NCBI RefSeq assembly: GCF_017302315.1
Contig: NZ_JAFLDT010000037.1
Span: 1 to 39,090 of the forward strand
DNA: 39,090 nucleotides
Direction of reading: 5' to 3'
Origin: Zoogloea sp.
Lineage (GTDB): Bacteria; Pseudomonadota; Gammaproteobacteria; Burkholderiales; Rhodocyclaceae
Below are positions 23,122 through 30,457 of this stretch, one piece after another. Both the position numbers and the translations under genes were made by a program. Below the pieces are notes generated by a model. The model was given only the letters and a program-made list of their open reading frames with translations, ran no database searches and was not told the origin of the DNA. The stretch's first letter is position 1, and every line of letters starts with the position of its first letter.

Positions 23122-24231
23122 TCACTGCAACCGACTGGCCACGTGCCGGGCCACGGCACACAGCAATTCGTCGTGCCCCCTGGCCGCGACCAGTTGCAGG
23201 CTGACGGGAAAACCGCTCCGGGCTGGCAGCGGGATGGCAATGGCCGGATGGCCGGACAGATTGAAGGGGCGCACCAGCGAGGTCATGCTGACCAGCCGGG
23301 AGGTATCGGCAGCCTGGTCCAGGCTGGGCGGGGCATCGGCCATGGTCGGCAGGGCGAGCACGGAGAAGCGTTCCAGTGCGGCATCCACCTCCGCCGCGAA
23401 GGCATCGCGGACGGCGTTGGCCGCCGCCACATCGGCCGGGGTGGTGCGGGAGGCGGCCATCAGGCGCTGGGCCACGTCGGCGCCCACCTTGCCGGTCTCG
23501 ACCAGGTGGCCACAGGCCGCCCAGGTTTCGGCGTTGATGATGACGAGCCCGGCCTGGTAGGCCGCATCGAAGTGGGCAAAGCGGACCGTCCCGGCCGGCA
23601 AGCCGCTACCGGCCACCGCACCGGCTACGGCCTCGCGGATCTCCGCCACTGCCGTGACATCCACCAGGCCGATGGACACGCCGTCCAGCTCCGGCAGCGC
23701 GCCAAAACCCGGGTCGATTGCCTGCATGCAGGCAATCAGGCTGTCCATGTCGGCCGCAAACGGCCCCACGCAATCCAGGCTGGTGACCGCCGGCATCACG
23801 CCCTGACGGCTGACCCGCCCGAAACTCGGCTTGAACCCGAAGACGCCGCAACAGGCCGCGGGAATGCGGATGGAGCCGCCCGTGTCGGACCCCAGGGCCA
23901 CATCCACCACCCCCGCCGCCACCGCCGCGGCGGATCCGCTGGACGAACCACCGGGAACGAGATCCGGAAAACGGGGATTCACCGGCGTGCCGGCCCAGGC
24001 GTTGATACCGGTGGTGCCGAAGGCCAGCTCGTGCATCGTCACCTTGCCGGTGATGCGGTAGCCCGCAACGAGCAGACGCTCGACCACCTCGGCATGGCGC
24101 TCGGCCGGCTGCACATCGGCCAGCGCCTGGCAGCCCGCCTGGGTCGGCACACCGGCCACGTCGATCGAATCCTTGATCGCCACGGCCGGGCCGGCACCAC
24201 CCAGGTTCAGGGTCTTCACAAACATGCTCAT
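23122..24231 (-). CDS. iacH: Amidase-signature family hydrolase, IacH-like
   Basis: A 369-residue amidase-signature enzyme. The Ser-cisSer-Lys triad is seen in AIKDSIDVAG (Lys), PGGSSSGSAAAVAAG (cis-Ser region) and GSDTGGSIRIPAACCGVFG (nucleophile Ser). It is shorter than many amidases (450-500). ATG 24231 gives MSMFVKTLNLG; a second ATG lies two codons later. It is the promoter-proximal gene of the catabolic block and has a near-consensus sigma-70 promoter. IacH is annotated as an amidase in known iac clusters, where its step is uncertain; it may release indole-3-acetate from amide conjugates or open a ring amide. Confidence 0.88.
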   Translation of the reverse strand: MSMFVKTLNLGGAGPAVAIKDSIDVAGVPTQAGCQALADVQPAERHAEVVERLLVAGYRITGKVTMHELAFGTTGINAWAGTPVNPRFPDLVPGGSSSGSAAAVAAGVVDVALGSDTGGSIRIPAACCGVFGFKPSFGRVSRQGVMPAVTSLDCVGPFAADMDSLIACMQAIDPGFGALPELDGVSIGLVDVTAVAEIREAVAGAVAGSGLPAGTVRFAHFDAAYQAGLVIINAETWAACGHLVETGKVGADVAQRLMAASRTTPADVAAANAVRDAFAAEVDAALERFSVLALPTMADAPPSLDQAADTSRLVSMTSLVRPFNLSGHPAIAIPLPARSGFPVSLQLVAARGHDELLCAVARHVASRLQ

Positions 24232-24312
24232 CCCGCCACCCCTTGAAAAGAGAACCCAGCTGCCGGCTCCAAGCCGCCCGCCAGGGCCTTTGAATAACAA
24301 TCACTGATGCAA

Positions 24313-24341
24313 AGATTAGTTTTGCTAATTTCTAATGTCAA
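24313..24341 (-). promoter_or_regulatory. Sigma-70 promoter of the iac operon
   Basis: On the minus strand TTGACA (24341-24336) and TAATCT (24318-24313) are separated by exactly 17 bases, a near-perfect sigma-70 promoter. Transcription would start at about 24306, some 75 bases before the amidase start. A strong core with an overlapping palindrome is the usual layout for a repressed catabolic operon. Confidence 0.85.
24315..24329. promoter_or_regulatory. Palindromic operator overlapping the iac -10 box
   Basis: ATTAG-TTTTG-CTAAT, a perfect five-base inverted repeat with a five-base centre, lies over the -10 box and spacer of the iac promoter. This size and place suit a MarR-type repressor that blocks RNA polymerase. 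The MarR gene at 10031 is the natural candidate. Confidence 0.6.
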
Positions 24342-24348
24342 CGGAAAT

Positions 24349-24358
24349 TTCACGTGAA
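24349..24358. promoter_or_regulatory. Palindrome TTCACGTGAA upstream of the iac -35 box
   Basis: A perfect ten-base palindrome, seven bases before the -35 box. The same core occurs twice in variant form before livK (16184-16204) and in weaker form at 24479-24497 (TTTTTACGTGATTTATC). Shared occurrence before the catabolic and transport genes suggests one regulator for both. Confidence 0.55.
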
Positions 24359-24715
24359 TGTTCAAGTAAATTTCCAAAAATTTTTTACCTGATAAATGGC
24401 AGGCCTCGCCTGGGAAGAGCCTATCAAGCCCTTGATGAAACTAGCCATACAAGTCCGAATGCACATAGCGTGCCAATGATTTTTACGTGATTTATCAACT
24501 AAAATTCCGCAAGAACTCGGTCTTTATTGCACCACAACAAGGCGTTTTGCACTGAAGCGGTGCAGGCCCGATGGCGCGCCCTCCGCCGCCGAAAGGCCGA
24601 CAGCAACCAGGCACATCCTGTGAGCAGCACCTCCAGGACCGAACTCCCGCCGCGGTTCGGCGCAGCACCAGTCAAACGCGCCAGGCGAACAATTTCTCCG
24701 GAACCATTCGCCCCC
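24359..24715. other. Long gap between iacH and rpoH
   Basis: No gene is seen. The iac-proximal half is AT-rich. It holds the palindrome ATCAAG-CC-CTTGAT (24423-24436), whose role is unknown, and the weak CACGTGA-like site at 24479-24497. From about 24540 the base composition returns to GC-rich with no further motif that I can name until the rpoH operator. Confidence 0.5.
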
Positions 24716-24742
24716 TTAGCACTCTCAAGCCGGGAGTGCTAA
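24716..24742 (+). promoter_or_regulatory. CIRCE element (HrcA operator) of rpoH
   Basis: TTAGCACTC, nine bases, GAGTGCTAA: an exact match to the CIRCE consensus bound by the heat-shock repressor HrcA. It ends 26 bases before the rpoH start. A possible promoter, TTAGCA-N18-TAATAT, lies within and at the edge of the element, so HrcA binding would block it. hrcA itself is not in the window. Confidence 0.95.
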
Positions 24743-24768
24743 TATCTGAGCGAAGGAGGTAGTTGCAG

Positions 24769-25623
24769 ATGTCCCACACCCTGTCGTTTCCCGTTCCGTC
24801 CGCGGTTGGCAGCCTGGATCAGTACATCCAGAGCGTGAATCGCATCCCGCTGCTGACCGAGAAGGAGGAATCCGATCTCGCCCACAGCTTCCGGGAGAAG
24901 GAAGACCTGGAAGCGGCGCGCAAACTGGTGCTTTCCCACCTGCGTCTGGTGGTGGCCGTTGCCCGCGGTTACCTGGGCTACGGCCTGCCCCATGCCGACC
25001 TGATCCAGGAAGGCAACGTGGGCCTGATGAAGGCCGTCAAGCGCTTCGACCCCGACCGTGGCGTGCGTCTGGTGTCCTTCGCGATCCACTGGATCAAGGC
25101 CGAGATCCACGAGTACATCGTCAAGAACTGGCGTCTGGTCAAGATCGCCACGACCAAGGCCCAGCGCAAGCTGTTCTTCAACCTGCGCAGCATGAAGAGC
25201 AGCAGCAGCACGCTGCAGGGCGAGGAAGTGCTGGCCGTGGCCCAGCAACTGGGCGTCAAGCCGGAAGAAGTCCGCGAGATGGAAACCCGTCTGTCCGGGC
25301 AGGAGATGGCTCTGGAAGGCGGCAGCGACGATGACGAGGAGCGCTTTGCCCCCATCGCCTATCTGGCCGACCCCCATGCCGAGCCGTCCGACGTGCTGGC
25401 GCGGCGTCAGGCTGCCCGCCTGCAGGACGAAGGCCTGCATGACGCGCTCTCCACCCTGGACGAGCGCAGTCGCAGCATCGTCTGTCGCCGCTGGCTGACC
25501 GAAGGCGACGCCGCCACGCTGCACGAACTGGCCGCTGAGTACGGCGTGTCCGCCGAGCGTATCCGCCAGATCGAGGCCAAGGCCATGCAGAAGATGCGCA
25601 CCCAGCTCGCCGCCCTGGCCTGA
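24769..25623 (+). CDS. rpoH: Heat-shock sigma factor RpoH (sigma-32)
   Basis: A 284-residue sigma-70-family factor directing RNA polymerase to heat-shock promoters. It begins MSHTLSFPVPSAVGSLDQYI. Region 2 includes ARKLVLSHLRLVVAVARGYL, DLIQEGNVGLMKAVKRFDPD and FAIHWIKAEIHEYIVKNWRL. The RpoH box QRKLFFNLR is intact. Region 4 contains SIVCRRWLTE and YGVSAERIRQIEAKAMQKMR. The perfect AAGGAGGT at 24753-24760 fixes ATG 24769 over the upstream TTG at 24763. Control is by the CIRCE element immediately upstream, linking sigma-32 levels to HrcA. A bidirectional terminator follows. Confidence 0.97.
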   Translation: MSHTLSFPVPSAVGSLDQYIQSVNRIPLLTEKEESDLAHSFREKEDLEAARKLVLSHLRLVVAVARGYLGYGLPHADLIQEGNVGLMKAVKRFDPDRGVRLVSFAIHWIKAEIHEYIVKNWRLVKIATTKAQRKLFFNLRSMKSSSSTLQGEEVLAVAQQLGVKPEEVREMETRLSGQEMALEGGSDDDEERFAPIAYLADPHAEPSDVLARRQAARLQDEGLHDALSTLDERSRSIVCRRWLTEGDAATLHELAAEYGVSAERIRQIEAKAMQKMRTQLAALA

Positions 25624-25639
25624 GCGCCACGCTCCCGAC

Positions 25640-25669
25640 AAAAAGGGCAACCCGCGGGTTGCCCTTTTT
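25640..25669. terminator. Bidirectional terminator between rpoH and the SCO gene
   Basis: A perfect 30-base palindrome: arms AAAAAGGGCAACCCG and CGGGTTGCCCTTTTT. It serves rpoH on the plus strand and the SCO gene (stop at 25692) on the minus strand. Confidence 0.95.
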
Positions 25670-25691
25670 GCTTTTCAACGCATCGGGAAGA

Positions 25692-26300
25692 CTACTTCCC
25701 CGCCAACAGCTTGCGCAGATCCCCGGCGACCACTTCGGGCTTCTCACCGTGTTTCACGTAAAGGCGCAAGCGCCCCTGCGGATCGAAGACATACGTGCCA
25801 GTGGAATGATCAATCGTGTAGGCGGTGCCCTTGGTATCTCCCTGCTTCTGGTAGAAGACCTTGAAGTCCCTGGCCACGGCGGCCGTCGTCTCGACATCAC
25901 CGTATAGACCGGTGAAGCGCTTGTCGAAGGCCGGGACATACTCGGCAAGAAGCGCCTGGGTGTCACGCTCCGGATCCACCGTGATGAACAGCACCTGCAC
26001 CTTTTCGGCATCCGGCCCCAACTGGCGCATCACTTCAGCCATGCCAAGCAAGTTGGTCGGGCACACGTCCGGACACTGGGTGTAGCCGAAGAACAGGGTG
26101 ACCACCTTCCCCCGGTAGTCAGCCAGGCTGCGCGGCGCCCCGGTGTGATCCGTAAGCTGGAAGCCCTTTGCATAATTGGCGCCCGTGATGTCGGTACTGG
26201 CAAAGCCGTTTGCCGCACCGCCCTCCCCGGTGGGAGAACAGGCCGCCAGCACAGCCAGCATAACGACAGCCAGCATGCTGCGACGCAACAACGCAATCAT
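25692..26300 (-). CDS. SCO1/SenC-type copper chaperone lipoprotein
   Basis: A 202-residue periplasmic lipoprotein that helps insert copper into the CuA site of cytochrome oxidase. A lipoprotein signal ends in LAVLAACSPTG, with the lipid-bearing Cys at about residue 21. The thioredoxin-like domain holds the copper-binding CPDVC in GYTQCPDVCPTNLLG and the His ligand in TIDHSTGTYVF. AAGGAG precedes ATG 26300. It is divergent from the oxidase operon, sharing a 130-base promoter region. Confidence 0.95.
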   Translation of the reverse strand: MIALLRRSMLAVVMLAVLAACSPTGEGGAANGFASTDITGANYAKGFQLTDHTGAPRSLADYRGKVVTLFFGYTQCPDVCPTNLLGMAEVMRQLGPDAEKVQVLFITVDPERDTQALLAEYVPAFDKRFTGLYGDVETTAAVARDFKVFYQKQGDTKGTAYTIDHSTGTYVFDPQGRLRLYVKHGEKPEVVAGDLRKLLAGK

Positions 26301-26385
26301 TTAATTTTCTCCTTCGATTCAATTACTTATACAGTATTTAAGTGCACTGCAAAAGGAAAAGTCGATGCTACACTGAGCCCACAAT

Positions 26386-26399
26386 TTGATCTGCGTCAA
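26386..26399. promoter_or_regulatory. Fnr/Anr-like box between SCO gene and oxidase operon
   Basis: TTGAT-CTGC-GTCAA differs from the Fnr/Anr consensus TTGAT-N4-ATCAA at one base. It lies in the divergent promoter region. A possible plus-strand -10, TACACT at 26369-26374, would place the box just after the start site, a position suited to repression when oxygen is low, as expected for an aa3-type oxidase. The promoter calls are weak. Confidence 0.6.
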
Positions 26400-26430
26400 A
26401 TAGTCGCAGACAGGGCCTGGAGGAGACGCC

Positions 26431-26898
26431 ATGGCTATGACAAAAACAGAGGCAGCGGGCGCGCAGGAATGGACTGCGCGCCCCAACTGCTCCCTGACCC
26501 CGACAGCACGCCGCAATCTCGTCTGCGGCATTCTTGCAATCAGCCTGCTGGTGAGCGGCGGCTTTCTGCTGGCCGGCGCCTGGCTGGTTCTTCCCTTCGC
26601 GGGCCTTGAGCTCGCCGCCCTCTATATTGCCCTGCGGGCCCTTGATCACGCCGACTCGGCCAGTGAAACCATCCGCCTTGAGGGTGACCGCCTCACCGTC
26701 ACCACCCACTTCCTCGGCAGGGACAGCCAACAGAGTTTTTCCACAGCGTGGGCCCGCGTCAGCCTGGAAGCCGGCGATGCCCCCGACCCGCTGATCTGCA
26801 TCCGCTCCCATGGCCGTAGCTGCCAGGTGGGGCGTCTGATGACCCCGCCCCAGCGGCGCCAGTTCTTCTCCGATCTCTCCAGGCGGCTGCGCAGCTAG
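26431..26898 (+). CDS. DUF2244 membrane protein
   Basis: A 155-residue integral membrane protein of the DUF2244 family. Two adjacent hydrophobic segments (about residues 30-48, NLVCGILAISLLVSGGFLLA, and 51-70) are followed by a soluble part with SETIRLEGDRLTVTTHF and a basic end, PPQRRQFFSDLSRRLRS. It has no known reaction but is regularly encoded just before coxB in betaproteobacteria. GGAGGAGA precedes ATG 26431. Likely first gene of the oxidase operon. Confidence 0.85.
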   Translation: MAMTKTEAAGAQEWTARPNCSLTPTARRNLVCGILAISLLVSGGFLLAGAWLVLPFAGLELAALYIALRALDHADSASETIRLEGDRLTVTTHFLGRDSQQSFSTAWARVSLEAGDAPDPLICIRSHGRSCQVGRLMTPPQRRQFFSDLSRRLRS

Positions 26899-26944
26899 AC
26901 CGCAAAGCCGAATTGATCATCCCACGAAAAGACGAGGCCGAGAC

Positions 26945-28120
26945 TTGACCCGACTCAACCCCCGACCCCATGGCAGGTTTTTCGCAGGACTCAGCCTCCT
27001 TCTCGCCGCCGGCGCCGCCCGCGCCGACTACACCTGGAACTTCCCCACGCCCGTCACACCCATCGCCCGGGACACACTGAACATCCACAACGAGTTCATG
27101 GTGATCATCACCGTGCTCTTCGTGGTGGTCTTCTCGATCATGGTGTATTCCATGGTCAAGCACCGCAAGAGCAGCGGGGTCGAGCCGGCCACCTTCACCG
27201 GCCCCACCGGCGCCTTCCAGTGGTTCTGGGTACTGGTTCCCTTCGGCATCCTGCTCTTCATCGACTTCGTGCTGATGGGCATCCCGGCCTTTCACGCGGT
27301 GATCGAGATGGAAGACACCCGCACGAAGGCCGACATGGTGCTCAAGGTCACCGGGCTGCAGTGGAAATGGCAGTACGAATACCCTGACTCCGGCATCAAG
27401 TTCATCAGCACCATGTCCACCCCCCGGGAGCAGATCGAGGGCAAGGAGGCGAAGGGCGAGAACTACCTGCTCGAGGTGGATAACGAAGTGGTGCTGCCGG
27501 TGGGCAAGAAGGTGCGCGTGCTGCTCACCTCCACCGACGTCATCCACACCTGGTGGGTGCCCCAGTTCGGCGTCAAGCGCGACGCGATTCCGGGTTTCCT
27601 GCGGGAAACCTGGGTGCGCATCGAGGAGCCCGGGGTGTATCGCGGCCAGTGTGCCGAACTGTGCGGCAAGGACCACGGCTTCATGCCCGTGGTGGTCCGC
27701 GCCGTCCCCGAGGCCGAATACGCCGCCTGGGTGGACAAGAAGAAAACCGAGATGGCTGCCGCGGCGGCCGGCAGCGACCGGGCCTGGACCAAGGATGAAC
27801 TGATGGCCGCCGGCAAGGCCGGCTACGAGAAGAACTGCGCCGCCTGCCACCAGGCCGAAGGGCAGGGCATCCCGCCGGCCTTCCCGGCCCTGGCGGGCAG
27901 CAAGATCGTTACCGGCCCGCTGCTCTCGCCGGAAGGCAAGCTGATCCCCGACAGCCATGTGGACCGCGTCCTCAACGGCAAGACCGGCACTGCCATGCAG
28001 GCCTTCAAGGCCACCCTGTCGGACGCCGACCTGGCCGCCATCATCACCTACGAGCGCAACGCCTTCGGCAACAACAAAGGCGACATGATCCAGCCCGCCC
28101 AGATCAAGGCCCTTCGCTGA
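26945..28120 (+). CDS. coxB: Cytochrome c oxidase subunit II with C-terminal cytochrome c domain
   Basis: A 391-residue subunit II. The signal peptide MTRLNPRPHGRFFAGLSLLL, then AAGAARA, is followed by two membrane helices (about residues 50-72 and 90-112). The CuA domain holds the early His in TDVIHTWWVP and the site ECGQ-like CAELCGKDHGFM (Cys, Cys, His, Met). A fused cytochrome c domain near residue 300 has CAACH, so this is a caa3-like subunit II. The frame has no ATG before residue 52, so translation must start at a non-ATG codon; I take TTG 26945. Followed by coxA after 10 bases. Confidence 0.95.
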   Translation: MTRLNPRPHGRFFAGLSLLLAAGAARADYTWNFPTPVTPIARDTLNIHNEFMVIITVLFVVVFSIMVYSMVKHRKSSGVEPATFTGPTGAFQWFWVLVPFGILLFIDFVLMGIPAFHAVIEMEDTRTKADMVLKVTGLQWKWQYEYPDSGIKFISTMSTPREQIEGKEAKGENYLLEVDNEVVLPVGKKVRVLLTSTDVIHTWWVPQFGVKRDAIPGFLRETWVRIEEPGVYRGQCAELCGKDHGFMPVVVRAVPEAEYAAWVDKKKTEMAAAAAGSDRAWTKDELMAAGKAGYEKNCAACHQAEGQGIPPAFPALAGSKIVTGPLLSPEGKLIPDSHVDRVLNGKTGTAMQAFKATLSDADLAAIITYERNAFGNNKGDMIQPAQIKALR

Positions 28121-28130
28121 GGAGCATCGG

Positions 28131-29738
28131 ATGAACACCGCCACCCACACCCTCGACCCCCATGCCGGCCATGCTCATCACCCCACCGGGCTGATGCGCT
28201 GGCTGACCACCACCAACCACAAGGACATCGGCACGATGTACCTGACCTTCTCCCTGCTGATGTTCTTCCTCGGCGGGGCGATGATCCTGGCGGTGCGGGC
28301 CGAGCTCTTCCAGCCCGGCCTGCAGCTGATGAAGCCGGAGTTCTTCAACCAGCTGATCGGCGTGCACGCCCTGGTGATGATCTTCGCGGCCCTGATGCCG
28401 GCCGCCACCGGTTTTGCCAACTGGATGATCCCGCTGATGATCGGCGCCCCCGACATGGCCCTGCCACGCCTCAACAACTGGGGCTTCTGGCTGCTGCCGC
28501 CGGCCGCGCTGCTGCTCACCATGCCTTTCATCCTGGCCCTGTTCGGCATCGGTGATGGCGCCGTGGCCACCGGCTGGACGCTCTACGCGCCCCTGTCGGT
28601 ACAGGGCGGCATCGGGGTGGATTTCGCCATCTTCTCGATCCACATCCTGGGCATCAGCTCCATCATGGGATCGATCAACATCATCGCCACCCTGCTCAAC
28701 ATGCGCGCGCCCGGCATGACGCTGATGAAGATGCCCCTCTTCTGCTGGGGCTGGCTGGTCACCGCGGTGCTGCTGATCATCACCCTGCCGGTGCTCGCCG
28801 GCGGCGTGACCATGCTGCTCACCGACCGGCACTTCGGCACCCACTTCTTCGACGCGGCCGGTGGCGGCGACCCGATCCTGTTCCAGCACCTGTTCTGGTT
28901 CTTCGGCCACCCGGAGGTGTACATCCTGCTGCTGCCGGTGTGGGGCCTGATGCCCCACGTACTGTCCACCTTCACCCGCAAGCCCATCTACGGCCACACC
29001 GCCCAGGTCTATGGCTTCATCGCCATCGGCGTGCTGGGCCTCATCGTGTGGGCCCACCACTTCATGACCGCCGGCCTGCCGGTGCCGGCCCTGCTTTACT
29101 TCATGTACAGCACCATGGCCATCTCCCTGCCCCTGGCGGTGTTGTTCTTCTGCTGGATCGCCACCATGTGGCGGGGCGCCATGAGCTTCGAGACCCCCAT
29201 GCTCTTTGCCATCGGCTTCATCGTGCTGTTCGGCATCGCCGGCCTCACCGGCCTGGTGCTGGCCGACGTGGCCGCCGATGCCCAGTACCACCACAGCTAC
29301 TTCGTGGTGGCCCACTTCCACTACGCCCTGTTCGCTGGCGGCATAATGGGGGTGATGACGGGCGTGTATTACTGGCTGCCAAAATGGACCGGCCACATGT
29401 ACAGCGAGCGCCTCGGCAAGTTGCACTTCTGGCTCACCGTAGTCAGCTTCAACTTCACCTTCATGCCCCAGTTCTTCCTGGGCCTGGCCGGCATGCCCCG
29501 GCGCATCCCCGACTACGCCCTGCAGTTCACCGAGTTCAATGCCATCTCCACCGTCGGCGCCTTCGTGCTGGGCCTGTCGCAACTGCTCTTCGCCTGGAAC
29601 ATCTGGCGCTGCGTGAAGGGCGGTGACAAGGCCACCGATCAGGTCTGGGAAGGCACCAGCGGCCTGGAATGGGAGCTCAGCTCACCGCCCCCCTACCATT
29701 CCTGGGACACCCAGCCCGTCATCAAGTCCAGCAACTGA
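28131..29738 (+). CDS. coxA: Cytochrome c oxidase subunit I
   Basis: A 535-residue, twelve-helix catalytic subunit that binds heme a, heme a3 and CuB. Visible motifs are WLTTTNHKDIGTMYL at the N-terminus, NQLIGVHALVMIF (heme a His), FGHPEVYILLLPVWG (CuB His and cross-linked Tyr), KPIYGHTAQVYGF and VWAHHFMT (CuB His pair), and SYFVVAHFHYALF (heme ligands). GAGGAG precedes ATG 28131. It reduces oxygen to water while pumping protons. Confidence 0.97.
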   Translation: MNTATHTLDPHAGHAHHPTGLMRWLTTTNHKDIGTMYLTFSLLMFFLGGAMILAVRAELFQPGLQLMKPEFFNQLIGVHALVMIFAALMPAATGFANWMIPLMIGAPDMALPRLNNWGFWLLPPAALLLTMPFILALFGIGDGAVATGWTLYAPLSVQGGIGVDFAIFSIHILGISSIMGSINIIATLLNMRAPGMTLMKMPLFCWGWLVTAVLLIITLPVLAGGVTMLLTDRHFGTHFFDAAGGGDPILFQHLFWFFGHPEVYILLLPVWGLMPHVLSTFTRKPIYGHTAQVYGFIAIGVLGLIVWAHHFMTAGLPVPALLYFMYSTMAISLPLAVLFFCWIATMWRGAMSFETPMLFAIGFIVLFGIAGLTGLVLADVAADAQYHHSYFVVAHFHYALFAGGIMGVMTGVYYWLPKWTGHMYSERLGKLHFWLTVVSFNFTFMPQFFLGLAGMPRRIPDYALQFTEFNAISTVGAFVLGLSQLLFAWNIWRCVKGGDKATDQVWEGTSGLEWELSSPPPYHSWDTQPVIKSSN

Positions 29739-29749
29739 GGAAGCCCGGC

Positions 29750-29866
29750 ATGCATCTCGACGACTCCGACCTCGCCCTGCGCCGCCGCGCCTCAGCCCGC
29801 TTTGCCTGGGTGCTGGGCGCCGTGGCCGCCGGCCTCTACATCGTCGGCTTCTTCATCCAGCGCTAG
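29750..29866 (+). CDS. Small single-helix oxidase assembly protein
   Basis: A 38-residue protein, MHLDDSDLALRRRASARFAW, then a hydrophobic helix to IVGFFIQR. GAGGAAG lies upstream of ATG 29750. It fits the small membrane protein found between coxA and ctaG in betaproteobacteria, often called cytochrome oxidase small assembly protein. Its stop is eight bases before the ctaG start. Its function is unproven; position and size are the evidence. Confidence 0.75.
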   Translation: MHLDDSDLALRRRASARFAWVLGAVAAGLYIVGFFIQR

Positions 29867-29874
29867 GCCTCATC

Positions 29875-30429
29875 GTGAACGAAGCCGCCCTGCCCCCACC
29901 CCGCAAGCACGGCCGCCTGGTTGTCCGGCTGCTGCTGCTGGCGGCAGGCTTCTTCGCCTTCGGCTTCGCCCTGGTGCCGCTCTACGACACCTTCTGTGAG
30001 GCCGTCGGCTTCAACGGCAAGACCCTGCGCGACGCCACCCAGACAAAGGATCTGCCGCCCAGCGCGGTGGATTACAGCCGCACGCTGGGCGTGCAGTTCA
30101 CCTCCACCCTGATGCCCGGCCTGCCCTGGGAGATCCGCCCCCTGGAGCCTGCCATCGAACTACATCCGGGCGAGCTGCGCACCACCCGCTTTCTGGTGCG
30201 CAACCTGTCCGACCAGACCATCGTCGGTCAAGCCGTACCCAGCGTGTCGCCCACGGTGGCGGCGCGCAGCTTCCAGAAACTCGACTGCTTCTGCTTCACC
30301 CAACAAACCCTGGCCCCGGGCGAAAGCCGCGAGATGGCCCTGACCTTCGTCGTGGACAGCGGCATCAGCAAGGACATCTCTGAGCTGACCCTGGCCTACG
30401 CCTTCTTCCCCGCGCCGCCGAAACCGTGA
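29875..30429 (+). CDS. ctaG: Cytochrome oxidase copper chaperone CtaG (Cox11)
   Basis: A 184-residue membrane-anchored protein that delivers copper to CuB of subunit I. A single N-terminal helix (LVVRLLLLAAGFFAFGFALV) is followed by PLYDTFCEAVGFNGKT (conserved Cys) and an immunoglobulin-like periplasmic domain with DCFCFTQQTL, the Cys-x-Cys copper site, and DSGISKDISELTLAYAFF. The frame runs upstream inside coxA, but GTG 29875 is the only start that clears the preceding small gene. Confidence 0.94.
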   Translation: MNEAALPPPRKHGRLVVRLLLLAAGFFAFGFALVPLYDTFCEAVGFNGKTLRDATQTKDLPPSAVDYSRTLGVQFTSTLMPGLPWEIRPLEPAIELHPGELRTTRFLVRNLSDQTIVGQAVPSVSPTVAARSFQKLDCFCFTQQTLAPGESREMALTFVVDSGISKDISELTLAYAFFPAPPKP

Positions 30430-30457
30430 TTCAACCCCTTGCCTTCGGGAGCACGCC

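Noticed and set aside
24423-24436. Fnr/Anr box in the iacH-rpoH gap
   Set aside because: The palindrome is ATCAAG-CC-CTTGAT, the reverse order of the TTGAT-N4-ATCAA consensus.
28104-29582. Minus-strand open frame of nearly 500 codons opposite coxA
   Set aside because: Complete overlap with the conserved subunit I gene and a low-complexity antisense composition.
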